A stretch of DNA of 64,000 nucleotides, from positions 496,001 through 560,000 of the forward strand of contig NZ_CP025117.1 of the NCBI RefSeq assembly GCF_002831645.1, read 5' to 3'. Both the position numbers and the translations under genes were made by a program. Origin of the DNA: Olleya sp. Bg11-27. Lineage in GTDB: Bacteria > Bacteroidota > Bacteroidia > Flavobacteriales > Flavobacteriaceae. This document shows, piece after piece, positions 54,276 through 63,272 of this stretch (the stretch's first letter is position 1; every line of letters starts with the position of its first letter). The notes below the pieces were generated by a model, which was not told the DNA's origin, searched no databases, and saw only the letters and a list, made by a program, of their open reading frames with translations.

Positions 54276-57023
54276 ATGACAAACTTTATTCAAGACGTAC
54301 TAGTAGACCTGAAAAATAAACAAGCTAACTTCAGCGAACTTATTTTTATTTTACCCAGCAGAAGAGCCGGAGTGTTTTTGAGACGTGAACTAAGTTTAAT
54401 TTTAGACCAAACACTATTTGCTCCTAAAATTGTTAGCATAGAATCTTTTGTAGAAGAACTATCAAAGTTAAAATCAGTATCAAATACAGAACTACTATTT
54501 CAATTTTACAATACCTATATTCAATTAACACCAAAATCTGAAAGAGAGGATTTTGATACCTTTTCAAAATGGGCTCAAATAATTTTACAGGATTTTAATG
54601 AGATTGACCGTTATCTAATTCCCCAATCAAAGATATTCGACTATCTAAAAGCAATACAAGATTTAGAACATTGGTCACTAGAACCAAATAAAACAGAAGT
54701 AGTCACTAACTACCTAAAGTTCTGGAATAAGCTACCTATCTATTATAAAAACTTCACAAAAAATTTAATAGATAACAAACAAGGTTACCAAGGCTTACTT
54801 TATAGAGAAGCCTATAATAACATTAAAAAATACATTGGCAGTACCAATCAACAGCATGTGTTTTTAGGTTTTAATGCCTTAAATGCTGCCGAAGAAAATA
54901 TAATTCAAGATTTACTCCGCGAAGATTTAGCAGTGATCTACTGGGATACAGATCAATCCTTTCTAGATAACAAAATACATGATGCTGGCTTATTTATAAG
55001 ACAACATCAAAATAATTGGCAACATTTTAAAACAAGTCCCTTTAATTGGAAAAACAACCATTACAAGAGTCACAAAAATATTTCTGTCTTTGGAGTACCA
55101 AAAAACATTGGTCAAGCCAAAGCTATTGGCTCTATATTGCAAGATTTATCAAAAAATGATCCCTCACTAAAAAAAACAGCTGTAGTATTAGGCGATGAGA
55201 ACTTACTTATTCCTGTATTAAATTCTATCCCAGAATCAGTACAGACTTTAAACATCACCATGGGGTTTCCTTTAAAATCAATCCCATTAGCCTCTCTGTT
55301 TGAACACCTTTTTAACCTACAAAAAAAAGCCAATACAACTTATTACTACAAAGATGTAATAAGCATACTAACACATCAGTTTATCCAACCACTGTTTAAA
55401 AATGGAAGTGCTATTGACTTGGTGGAGCTAATAAACAAAAACAATTTAGTTTATTTAACTGAAGCTGATTTAAAAGCCATTTGTAAAACAGAAGCTGAGC
55501 TTTTATCCTTACTCTTTAGTAATTGGAATAACGATGCAAATACGGGTTTAAATAACTGCTTTAAGCTTATTTCGACTATAAAAGAATACTTATCAGAGGA
55601 CAAGAAGCAAAATCAACTAGGATTAGAATATCTATATAGATTTAATACGTTATTTAATGAGGTCTTACGTCTAAACGAAGCCTATAAACACATAAAGGAC
55701 ATCAAAGGTCTGTATAGTATATTTAAAGAGCTATTAAGCTCTGAAACCTTAGATTTTCAAGGAGAGCCACTACAAGGGTTACAAATTATGGGAATGTTAG
55801 AGTCTAGAGTACTAGATTTTGAAACTATAATAATTTCTAATGTCAATGAAGGCATATTACCATCAGGAAAATCAAACAACTCATTTATCCCGTTTGATGT
55901 TAAAATAGAAAATAAACTACCTACGTACAAAGAAAAGGATGCGGTATACACCTACCATTTTTATCACTTATTACAACGCGCTAAAAATGTTTATGTACTT
56001 TACAATACAGAAATAGACACACTAGTAGGAGGAGAAAAAAGTAGATTTATAAATCAGTTGGAGTTAGAAAACATCCATAACATAAATCACAAAATACTAA
56101 CGCCAAAAGTGCCTAGTTATAAAAAAGAACTCGCTATAATTACTAAAACAGAAAGTGCTATTTCACAGTTAAAAGAAATAGCTCGCAAGGGATTTTCACC
56201 GTCATCATTAACAAGTTATGTTAGAAATCCAATAGATTTTTACTACCAAAAACTACTAGGCATATCTGATCTAGAAGAAGTAGAAGAAACCATTGCGGCA
56301 AATACTTTAGGAACCGTAGTACATAACACATTAGAAAAATTATACATACCCTACAAGCAGCAACTACTAAGTGTAGATATCGTAAAAAGCTTAATACCTC
56401 AGATAGATAAAAATATTACTCTCTTTTTCAAAGAAGAGTACAAAGAAGGTGATATGACCAAAGGTAAGAACCTTATTGTTTTTGAGATTGCAAAACGCTA
56501 CGTCCTTAACTTTTTAAACCTTGAAATTGCCGACTTAAAAAAAGGGAATTCTATCAAAATAATTGACCTAGAAGCCGAAACAAACAATGTTGCTATCAAA
56601 ATTGATGGCTTAGATTTCCCTATTCAATTAAGAGGAACGGTTGATAGAATTGACGAGTTTAACGGTGTGACTAGAATTATAGATTATAAAACAGGTAAAG
56701 TAGACCAATCTAAAGTTTCCATAGTCGATTGGGAAGACTTAACTTCAGATTACGACAAATACAGTAAATCATTTCAAGTATTAATGTACGCCTACATGCT
56801 TCAACAAAAGAAAATCACAGATCTACCATTAGAAGCCGGTATAATTTCATTTAAAAATTTAAGTGAAGGCTTACTAAAATTCACTAAAAAAGATCAAGTT
56901 AGAGGTGGAAACAAAGACACTTTAATTACGGAAGAAACGCTGGCCGAATTTGAAATTCAGCTTAAAAAACTAATCTTAGAAATATTTGATCCAACTATAG
57001 ATTTTATCGAAAAAGAATTATAA
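54276..57023 (+). CDS. AddB-like PD-(D/E)XK nuclease
   Basis: A 915-residue recombination nuclease. The N-terminal part has FILPSRRAGVFLRREL, typical of AddB's inactive helicase half; the middle contains LESRVLDFETIIISNVNEGILP; and the C-terminal nuclease has GTVVHNTLEKLY, RGTVDRIDEF, IIDYKTGKV and FQVLMYAYML. The four Cys that hold an iron-sulfur cluster in classical AddB are absent: YVRNPIDFYY stands where YxxCPxxFY is usual, and no Cys occurs in the last part. It probably works with the AddA-like protein upstream. It overlaps the next gene by one base. Confidence 0.85.
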   Translation: MTNFIQDVLVDLKNKQANFSELIFILPSRRAGVFLRRELSLILDQTLFAPKIVSIESFVEELSKLKSVSNTELLFQFYNTYIQLTPKSEREDFDTFSKWAQIILQDFNEIDRYLIPQSKIFDYLKAIQDLEHWSLEPNKTEVVTNYLKFWNKLPIYYKNFTKNLIDNKQGYQGLLYREAYNNIKKYIGSTNQQHVFLGFNALNAAEENIIQDLLREDLAVIYWDTDQSFLDNKIHDAGLFIRQHQNNWQHFKTSPFNWKNNHYKSHKNISVFGVPKNIGQAKAIGSILQDLSKNDPSLKKTAVVLGDENLLIPVLNSIPESVQTLNITMGFPLKSIPLASLFEHLFNLQKKANTTYYYKDVISILTHQFIQPLFKNGSAIDLVELINKNNLVYLTEADLKAICKTEAELLSLLFSNWNNDANTGLNNCFKLISTIKEYLSEDKKQNQLGLEYLYRFNTLFNEVLRLNEAYKHIKDIKGLYSIFKELLSSETLDFQGEPLQGLQIMGMLESRVLDFETIIISNVNEGILPSGKSNNSFIPFDVKIENKLPTYKEKDAVYTYHFYHLLQRAKNVYVLYNTEIDTLVGGEKSRFINQLELENIHNINHKILTPKVPSYKKELAIITKTESAISQLKEIARKGFSPSSLTSYVRNPIDFYYQKLLGISDLEEVEETIAANTLGTVVHNTLEKLYIPYKQQLLSVDIVKSLIPQIDKNITLFFKEEYKEGDMTKGKNLIVFEIAKRYVLNFLNLEIADLKKGNSIKIIDLEAETNNVAIKIDGLDFPIQLRGTVDRIDEFNGVTRIIDYKTGKVDQSKVSIVDWEDLTSDYDKYSKSFQVLMYAYMLQQKKITDLPLEAGIISFKNLSEGLLKFTKKDQVRGGNKDTLITEETLAEFEIQLKKLILEIFDPTIDFIEKEL

Positions 57024-57874
57024 TGATTAAAAAAAACCTAGTATTAGACAGAAAAAACCAAAAGCCTATTGTTTTTGATGTGTTTTATAACACAACAAAG
57101 ACACAAAAACCGTTAGTTATTTTCTGTCACGGCTATAAAGGTTTTAAAGATTGGGGCGCCTGGGATCTAGTAGCAGAACAATTTAAAAATGCCGATTTGT
57201 TTTTCGTTAAATTTAACTTCTCTCATAATGGCGGAACAGTTAAACAACCTATAGATTTCCCAGATTTAGAAGCTTTTGCAGAAAACAATTACAGCAAAGA
57301 ACTACAAGACCTTGATGACTTAATTAACTTTTTACTTAGTCAGAATAATGACTATTTACCAGAAATAGACATTAATAATATCACGCTAATTGGACACTCA
57401 AGAGGTGGAGGCATAGCAACGATAAAAGCCTCAGAAGATTCTAGAATAACCAAATTAGTAACTTGGGCTAGTGTTTGCGCCTTTGGAAAACGTACATCAA
57501 CTACAGGCGATTTAGAGCAATGGCAAATTGATGGTGTAAAATATGTTTTAAACGGAAGAACAAAGCAACAAATGCCGCATAACTACCAGTTCTATTTAGA
57601 TTACAAAGCCAACGAAGAGAGATTAAACATACAAAATTGCTGTAAGAAAATAAAAGTTCCGCATTTAATAATTCATGCTGAAGATGATCCATCGGTCAAA
57701 TTTGAAGAAGCTTTAAATCTTCATAAATGGAACCCAAATAGTAATTTATTAAAATTAGAAAATAGTAATCATGTATTTGATGGTAAACATCCATGGATTC
57801 CAAATACATTACCTGAAGCACTTCAGACGGTAACAACTTTCACCACAAATTTTATTAAAAAAAGTGGAGCATAA
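57023..57874 (+). CDS. Alpha/beta hydrolase
   Basis: A 283-residue cytoplasmic hydrolase with the nucleophile elbow GHSRGG (Ser), an oxyanion segment FCHGYKGFKDWGAWD, and late acidic and His residues (AEDDPSVKFEEAL; NSNHVFDGKHPW). It resembles dienelactone-hydrolase-like or peptidase-like esterases; the substrate is unknown. It is translationally coupled to the AddB-like gene (TAATG). Its last ten bases overlap the 3' end of the tRNA-Ala gene on the other strand. Confidence 0.85.
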   Translation: MIKKNLVLDRKNQKPIVFDVFYNTTKTQKPLVIFCHGYKGFKDWGAWDLVAEQFKNADLFFVKFNFSHNGGTVKQPIDFPDLEAFAENNYSKELQDLDDLINFLLSQNNDYLPEIDINNITLIGHSRGGGIATIKASEDSRITKLVTWASVCAFGKRTSTTGDLEQWQIDGVKYVLNGRTKQQMPHNYQFYLDYKANEERLNIQNCCKKIKVPHLIIHAEDDPSVKFEEALNLHKWNPNSNLLKLENSNHVFDGKHPWIPNTLPEALQTVTTFTTNFIKKSGA

Positions 57875-57938
57875 GGGAGTCGAACCCTTGACCTCTTGGC
57901 TGCCAGCCAAACGCTCTAGCCAACTGAGCTAATGCCCC
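57865..57938 (-). tRNA. tRNA-Ala (anticodon GGC)
   Basis: A full 74-base cloverleaf on the minus strand: acceptor GGGGCAT/ATGCTCC, D-arm GCTC/GAGC, anticodon stem TTTGG/CCAAG with loop CTGGCAG (anticodon GGC), five-base variable loop, T-arm AAGGG/CCCTT with TTCGACT. The discriminator is A and CCA is not encoded. Its 3' end overlaps the convergent hydrolase gene by 10 bases. Confidence 0.95.
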
Positions 57939-57939
57939 A

Positions 57940-58737
57940 TTATTTTAATCCACTAAGAACTAATACAGGAAAATTAGAGACATAAAACTCCTTTTTAAGA
58001 ATACTGTTTTTCTCCCACATTTTTGTAAAAAAACCTCTTTTACGTCTTACCACACATAGCATGTCTGGATTAAACTCTTTATAATGTTCTAAAACCCCCT
58101 GAAATGTCGTTGCATTCTCAGTCTCCTTAATAGACGTTAGTTCTGATTTCAAATCGTCTCCAATCTTAAAATCTTTCTGAGCATGAAAAGGCGTTTTAAC
58201 CAACAACAAGTTTAATGTGGCGTTAAAATGGTTTTTTAAATTAATTAATGGTTTTAATGCATCCGCTTTATTAATTATTGCCGACTTAAGAGCAAATAAA
58301 ATAGAATTAATGGGCTTATAAACAAAACCCTCAGGAACAATCACTGCAGGAATATTAGTTTGTTTTATAATTTTACCCGACGTCTTCCCTAGGTAAACAT
58401 CCTTTTTTTTGGAGTTTACTCTTGGTTCCAATAAAATTAAATCAATACCTAAATCGCTAGACACCAAATCTATTGTATCTACCAATTTACCTTTAAAGGT
58501 TTTTACTATAACCTCAACCTTTTTGGTGTTTACTTTAGATACATGATGGTTTAAAAAATCCAAACTTTCACGCTCCAAAATCTCATCTACTTTAATCATT
58601 GTACCAGACATAGTGTATACATTATAAATCTGTATCACATAAACCTTTGCCCCAAAAGCCTCTGCAAAATCTACTGCGTATTGCAAATGACTTTGTGCAT
58701 TTTTGGAAGACCCAACAGGAACTAAAATAGATTTCAT
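57940..58737 (-). CDS. UspA-like universal stress protein (two domains)
   Basis: A 265-residue cytoplasmic protein with an N-terminal Usp domain (MKSILVPVGSSKNAQSHLQYA, DLILLEPRVNSKKKD, LGKTSGKIIKQTNIPAVIVP) and a second, weaker Usp domain. The first domain keeps part of the ATP-binding G-x2-x-G(S) pattern. Its stop lies two bases from the tRNA-Ala 5' end, so the tRNA may be co-transcribed. It is divergent from the MATE gene. Its role is probably stress response. Confidence 0.83.
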   Translation of the reverse strand: MKSILVPVGSSKNAQSHLQYAVDFAEAFGAKVYVIQIYNVYTMSGTMIKVDEILERESLDFLNHHVSKVNTKKVEVIVKTFKGKLVDTIDLVSSDLGIDLILLEPRVNSKKKDVYLGKTSGKIIKQTNIPAVIVPEGFVYKPINSILFALKSAIINKADALKPLINLKNHFNATLNLLLVKTPFHAQKDFKIGDDLKSELTSIKETENATTFQGVLEHYKEFNPDMLCVVRRKRGFFTKMWEKNSILKKEFYVSNFPVLVLSGLK

Positions 58738-58832
58738 ATAAAGTAAATTTAGAAATCAAAAATACAGATTTTTATTCACAAAAACTTCCATTATCTTTTA
58801 CGACCTTTACAAAAACAATACTAAGATCTATT

Positions 58833-60167
58833 TTGAGTACTTCTATTAGTTTAAAACATATAAATAAACTAGCAATCCCAGCCTTAATAGCAGGAATATC
58901 AGAACCCATTCTATCTTTAACAGACGCTGCAGTCGTTGGAAATGTGCAAACTAACCCAACAGAATCTTTAGCCGCAATTGGAATAGTCACGACTTTTTTA
59001 TCGATGCTCATTTGGGTTTTAGGACAAACACGCAGTGCTATCTCGTCAATAATATCTCAACATGTTGGCGCTAATAGTTTAGATAAAGTTAAAGATTTAC
59101 CCGCGCAAGCCATATTTCTAATTACCTCATTAAGTTTAGTTATTATTGCAACCACCTACCCATTTGCTTCTCAAATATTTACACTTTATAACGCCTCTGA
59201 TTTAATTTTAGATTATAGCGTCGATTATTATAAAATCAGAGTCTTTGGATTTCCGTTTACCTTATTTGTAATTGCGGTATTCGGAACCTTCAGAGGACTC
59301 CAAAACACATATTACCCTATGATAATTGCGATTATAGGAGCAGGCCTAAACGTAATTTTAGATTTTGCTTTTGTTTATGGTATCGAAGGAATAATACTCC
59401 CGATGCACATTAAAGGCGCAGCATACGCCAGTGTCATTGCACAAATAATAATGGCTATTATATCCGCTTACTTATTATTAACCAAAACCGCTATCCCACT
59501 TCGTATTACACTCCCTTTAAATAAACAGATTGGTAATTTTACTATCATGATTTTAAACCTTTTTGTTCGCACTTTAGCCTTAAACATCACTTTATATTTT
59601 GCAACCAAATACGCAACAGGTTATGGTAAAAATTACATCGCAGCCTACACTATCGCCATAAATTTATGGTTTTTAGGCGCATTTATAATCGATGGATATG
59701 CCAGTGCTGGAAACATATTATCTGGAAAACTATTAGGCAATAAAAACTACAAAGCACTACTTAAACTCAGTGAAAGACTAATAAAATACGGTGTAGCCTT
59801 AGGGGTATTAATAGCTATCCTTGGCGGTATATTTTACTATCCCATCGGACACATTTTCACGCAAAAACCCGAAGTTCTAAAAGAGTTTTACAAAGTTTTC
59901 TGGATTGTTTTAGCCATGCAACCCCTATGTGCCATAGCTTTTATCTTTGACGGTATGTTTAAAGGTTTAGGAAAAATGAAAGACCTTCGCAACCTATTAC
60001 TACTATCGACTATTTTTGTCTTTTTACCTGTGCTTTTTATCGCAGACCATTTTAATCTTAAACTGTATGGCATCTTTATAGCCTTCACCTTTTGGATTAT
60101 AGCACGTGGTTTTCCGTTAATTATAAAATTTAGAAAACAATTTTCACCTCTTGCACAAAACAATTAA
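58833..60167 (+). CDS. MATE family efflux transporter
   Basis: A 444-residue inner-membrane protein with about 12 TM segments in two homologous halves. The N-terminal LAIPALIAGISEPILSLTDAAVVG motif is typical of the DinF-like MATE branch, which exports drugs or metabolites with Na+ or H+ exchange. The start codon is TTG: no ATG gives the conserved N-terminus ISLKHINKLAIPALI, and the next Met is about 60 residues in. Two micro membrane proteins follow. Confidence 0.92.
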   Translation: MSTSISLKHINKLAIPALIAGISEPILSLTDAAVVGNVQTNPTESLAAIGIVTTFLSMLIWVLGQTRSAISSIISQHVGANSLDKVKDLPAQAIFLITSLSLVIIATTYPFASQIFTLYNASDLILDYSVDYYKIRVFGFPFTLFVIAVFGTFRGLQNTYYPMIIAIIGAGLNVILDFAFVYGIEGIILPMHIKGAAYASVIAQIIMAIISAYLLLTKTAIPLRITLPLNKQIGNFTIMILNLFVRTLALNITLYFATKYATGYGKNYIAAYTIAINLWFLGAFIIDGYASAGNILSGKLLGNKNYKALLKLSERLIKYGVALGVLIAILGGIFYYPIGHIFTQKPEVLKEFYKVFWIVLAMQPLCAIAFIFDGMFKGLGKMKDLRNLLLLSTIFVFLPVLFIADHFNLKLYGIFIAFTFWIIARGFPLIIKFRKQFSPLAQNN

Positions 60168-60189
60168 CTTTACACCCTAATAATATCCT

Positions 60190-60357
60190 ATGTTTTTAAG
60201 CTTACTACAAGTCACAATAGAAGAAAAACTTAAAAGTGCACCAGATGAAAATTACCAAATAGGCGTACTTATAGGGACTTACCTTCCTGTACTTGTATTA
60301 ATAATCTTAGCCACATTACTTTACTTATATAATAAAAACAGAAATAAAGATCAATAA
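60190..60357 (+). CDS. Micro membrane protein, 55 residues
   Basis: A small frame with ATG start after the MATE gene. The product has an amphipathic N-terminal part (SLLQVTIEEKLKSAPDEN), one TM segment (about residues 24-47, GVLIGTYLPVLVLIILATLL) and a basic tail (YNKNRNKDQ). A TAACTTTA box, one base off the consensus, lies 20-25 bases upstream. The clean TM build and tail shared with the next small frame support it as real; function is unknown. Confidence 0.55.
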   Translation: MFLSLLQVTIEEKLKSAPDENYQIGVLIGTYLPVLVLIILATLLYLYNKNRNKDQ

Positions 60358-60361
60358 TATT

Positions 60362-60442
60362 ATGAGCAATTTACTTTTCCCCCTATTAGCATTATTTGTA
60401 ATACTAGCATACTTCTACAACAAGTTTCGTAACCGCAGATAA
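60362..60442 (+). CDS. Micro membrane protein, 26 residues
   Basis: A very short frame, MSNLLFPLLALFVILAYFYN followed by KFRNRR: one TM segment and a basic tail like that of the preceding 55-residue product. It starts 5 bases after that frame's stop, and its stop abuts the convergent oxygenase stop. Real but unproven; no homologue is recognised. Confidence 0.4.
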   Translation: MSNLLFPLLALFVILAYFYNKFRNRR

Positions 60443-61084
60443 TTAGCGCGTTTTTAGCCAACCAGTAATACTTAATCTTTTAGTATTTACTGGTTTGACT
60501 TCGTGTTCTAAAATTTGACTCTCAAAAATCACCACACGACCAGGAAAAGGATACACCACTTTTTCTACCTCTTGTCCATTATCATCTAAATACAATACCA
60601 ATTCGCCACCATTTTCTGGTTGCCAATCTTCGTGATTTAAATAACACACAAAAGACAACTTACGTCTATCGTCGTTTTTAAAAGTATCTAAATGGCGCTT
60701 ATAAAACGTCGCTTTAGGGTAAATGGCATAATGAAACTCCTTATGTAAAATTCCCAAAAAACACGTTTTATTTAAATACCCAACTAGGTCATTAATCTTT
60801 TTAAAAAATAACGATTCGGCGTAGTTAGATTTAGCTTCATCAATCCATAAAATCACGTCACCTCTAATAGTTTTAACGATAAGTTCATCAAATTTATTAC
60901 CAATAGCAGCCTTCTTAAAAGCATCCTCCTCATGTTTATCAAGAATAGAAGTTCTTAACACATCAACCTCTTCAACAGAGAAAAAATCGTCAACAATGGC
61001 GTATTTCTGTTTCCCTATGTCATTTATGATTTGCTCATAAAGCGGATTTTCAACAAAATCTAAAGCTTCAAAAAGCTGACTCAT
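60443..61084 (-). CDS. 2-oxoglutarate/Fe(II)-dependent oxygenase
   Basis: A 213-residue cytoplasmic enzyme of the prolyl 4-hydroxylase-like group. The iron facial triad is visible as His and Asp in YKRHLDTF and the distal His in SQILEHEVKPV, with Arg of TKRLSITGW as the likely 2-oxoglutarate ligand. It hydroxylates a protein or small molecule that cannot be named from sequence. It converges on the micro membrane genes. Confidence 0.88.
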   Translation of the reverse strand: MSQLFEALDFVENPLYEQIINDIGKQKYAIVDDFFSVEEVDVLRTSILDKHEEDAFKKAAIGNKFDELIVKTIRGDVILWIDEAKSNYAESLFFKKINDLVGYLNKTCFLGILHKEFHYAIYPKATFYKRHLDTFKNDDRRKLSFVCYLNHEDWQPENGGELVLYLDDNGQEVEKVVYPFPGRVVIFESQILEHEVKPVNTKRLSITGWLKTR

Positions 61085-61149
61085 AGTCTATTTATATTTA
61101 AAAAAGTGAGCAAATGTAACCTATTAACCATTCGCTTTTACAAATTCAA

Positions 61150-61157
61150 TATCTTTG
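61150..61157 (+). promoter_or_regulatory. Promoter -7 box of queD
   Basis: TATCTTTG matches TANNTTTG, 20 bases before the queD ATG; no good -33 box. Confidence 0.45.
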
Positions 61158-61176
61158 CACCCTAAATACTTGGTTA

Positions 61177-61629
61177 ATGAGCAATATTCGTATTACAAAA
61201 CAATTCACTTTTGAGACAGGACACGCACTTTATGGTTATGACGGCAAGTGTAAAAATGTACACGGACACAGTTATAAATTAGATGTTACCGTAATCGGAA
61301 CACCAATCTCTGACTCCGATAACGCAAAATTCGGGATGGTTATAGATTTTACTGATCTTAAAAAAATAGTAAAAGAAGAAATTGTAGACGTCTTTGATCA
61401 CGCCACAGTATTTAATAAAAATACACCACATGTCCACCTAGCCAAAGAACTAAAAGACAGAGATCACAATGTGTTATTGGTAGATTACCAACCCACCAGC
61501 GAAATGATGGTTATCGATTTTGCACAAAAAATAAAAAACCGTTTACCAAACGGCATCAAATTACACTCCTTAAAACTATCCGAAACCGCAACCAGTTATG
61601 CCCAATGGTATGCTAGCGATAATGGATAA
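61177..61629 (+). CDS. queD: 6-carboxytetrahydropterin synthase
   Basis: A 150-residue enzyme of queuosine and deazapurine synthesis, from dihydroneopterin triphosphate to 6-carboxytetrahydropterin. Zinc His residues are in FETGHALYG and VHGHSYKL, the catalytic Cys in YDGKCKNVHG, and the catalytic His in DHATVFNKN. No other queuosine genes are in the window. It is followed by a dispersed repeat. Confidence 0.93.
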   Translation: MSNIRITKQFTFETGHALYGYDGKCKNVHGHSYKLDVTVIGTPISDSDNAKFGMVIDFTDLKKIVKEEIVDVFDHATVFNKNTPHVHLAKELKDRDHNVLLVDYQPTSEMMVIDFAQKIKNRLPNGIKLHSLKLSETATSYAQWYASDNG

Positions 61630-61636
61630 ATAATTA

Positions 61637-61713
61637 GGGCGTTACCGCAAGGGTCGCGCTTTCACTACTCGCTCTCTGCGAGGAGCTCAGACAGACCGTT
61701 CTATCACTAACGC
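61637..61713 (-). repeat. Dispersed palindromic element, copy B
   Basis: A 77-base element in inverted orientation relative to copy A: its 26-base end (61637-61662) is the exact complement of 33890-33915, and the far end carries GCGTTAGTGATAG on the minus strand against GCGTTAGCGATTG in copy A. The middle differs. It fills the queD-lpxH gap. Confidence 0.75.
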
Positions 61714-61762
61714 ACACACTTGCAAACGATAGGCATTATCAAGAAATAGTTATCTTTACAGT

Positions 61763-62521
61763 ATGCAAATTCCAAAAGGAAAAAAAATATATTTCGCCTC
61801 AGACAATCATTTAGGCGCACCAACAAAAGCACTGTCTTTACCACGCGAAAAAAAGTTTGTCGCCTGGTTAGACATGGTCAAAGAAGATGCTGCTGCTATT
61901 TTCTTACTAGGAGATATGTTTGATTTTTGGATGGAATACAAACGTGTGATACCAAAAGGCTTTACAAGAACATTAGGTAAACTAGCAGAAATTAGTGACT
62001 CCGGAATCCCAATCTATTACTTTGTAGGTAACCATGATTTATGGATGGATGGTTATTTTGAAGAAGAATTAAACATCCCAGTTTACCACAAACCAAAAGA
62101 ATTCACCTTTAACAACAAAACCTTCTTTATAGGACATGGAGATGGTTTAGGACCAGAAGACAAAGGATATAAACGGATGAAAAAAGTGTTTACCAATCCT
62201 GTTGCTAAATGGTTATTCCAACGTTTATTGCACCCAGACTTCGCCTTGCGTTTAGGACAATACATGTCCGTTAAAAACAAAATGATTTCTGGAGACGATG
62301 ATGCCAAATTTTTAGGAAACGATAAAGAGTGGTTAGTACAATACTGCAAACGCAAATTAGAAACCAAACACCGCGATTACTTTGTCTTTGGACACAGACA
62401 CCTACCATTAAACATAGACTTAAGTAATAACTCTAAATACGTTAATCTAGGCGACTGGATTCACTACTTTACTTATAGCGTTTTTGATGGCGAAAATATG
62501 GAATTAAAAGAATACAATTAA
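61763..62521 (+). CDS. lpxH: LpxH-like UDP-2,3-diacylglucosamine diphosphatase
   Basis: A 252-residue metallophosphoesterase with the full motif set: ASDNHLG, LLGDMFDFW, VGNHDLWM, GHGDGLGP and FGHRHLP. These belong to LpxH-type enzymes that cleave UDP-2,3-diacylglucosamine in lipid A synthesis. Asn replaces the second Asp/His residue of the usual D-x-H start (DNH), a variant common in Bacteroidota as far as I recall. LpxH function is likely but other phosphatases share the fold. Confidence 0.85.
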   Translation: MQIPKGKKIYFASDNHLGAPTKALSLPREKKFVAWLDMVKEDAAAIFLLGDMFDFWMEYKRVIPKGFTRTLGKLAEISDSGIPIYYFVGNHDLWMDGYFEEELNIPVYHKPKEFTFNNKTFFIGHGDGLGPEDKGYKRMKKVFTNPVAKWLFQRLLHPDFALRLGQYMSVKNKMISGDDDAKFLGNDKEWLVQYCKRKLETKHRDYFVFGHRHLPLNIDLSNNSKYVNLGDWIHYFTYSVFDGENMELKEYN

Positions 62522-62561
62522 ATAGATACAAAATCAGCACTTTCAATTAAAAATAGCTGAT

Positions 62562-63221
62562 TTAATCTAGTAAAGCCTCTAAAGTTAATTGATCAATATT
62601 GCCATCCGCAAATAAGTTAGCTTTAGTTTCAAAATCTAAAATTGCTTTTTCTGTTATAGATTTATACACACCATCCAAAGGTATATCGTAACCTTTTTTT
62701 ACCAACAATTTTTGAACCTCATAAATAAAAGCACTTTTCTCCCCAGACCGTAAGTATGACTTAGGTAATTCTGACAATAATCTGTTTCTAAATTTATCTG
62801 CTTCTATTTTTTTATTATAGACTTCTTCTGTTAAGCCTGTATTTTCGAAAAGCTGAACGCCTTTATTAGAGAACCCTTTATCTTTAAGTCGTTTTGACTG
62901 TTCTAATTTAACTTCATAGAATTTAACCTTAGCCATTTTATTAGCATAACGATCAACAGCTAGCACTGTTTCTGCTTCCTCATTTTCGGGACTAATAACA
63001 TCAATACCATTAGCACTCCATTGCATAGTAATATAAGCATTCAAACTTTGAACAGCATCATGGTAACCAAACACAACCTCTTGATCATAATAATCAATAT
63101 CAATCATTTGACTGACGTTATAATTTGTGTTTTCAGGATTAAAACGTTGATACGTTTTGTATTGATTGTATGCAAAAATTGCAATGATAATTACAATTAT
63201 AGAGATAAGTAATTTTTTCAT
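62562..63221 (-). CDS. Peptidoglycan-binding-domain protein
   Basis: A 219-residue protein with an N-terminal TM or signal anchor (about residues 2-18, KLLISIIVIIIAIFAY), an unrecognised charged middle part, and a C-terminal PG_binding_1-type module (about residues 165-219, VQKLLVKKGYDIPLDGVYKSITEKAILDF). It is likely exposed to the periplasm and touches murein. Function is otherwise unknown. Confidence 0.75.
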   Translation of the reverse strand: MKKLLISIIVIIIAIFAYNQYKTYQRFNPENTNYNVSQMIDIDYYDQEVVFGYHDAVQSLNAYITMQWSANGIDVISPENEEAETVLAVDRYANKMAKVKFYEVKLEQSKRLKDKGFSNKGVQLFENTGLTEEVYNKKIEADKFRNRLLSELPKSYLRSGEKSAFIYEVQKLLVKKGYDIPLDGVYKSITEKAILDFETKANLFADGNIDQLTLEALLD

Positions 63222-63272
63222 TTAGAGATGTTGTTTAAAGGAACAACAAAGATAATCTAAAAACAAATAGGT

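Noticed and set aside
57865-57938. tRNA-Ala as an integration site for a second island
   Set aside because: No second copy of the tRNA 3' end and no accessory-type genes were seen on either side.
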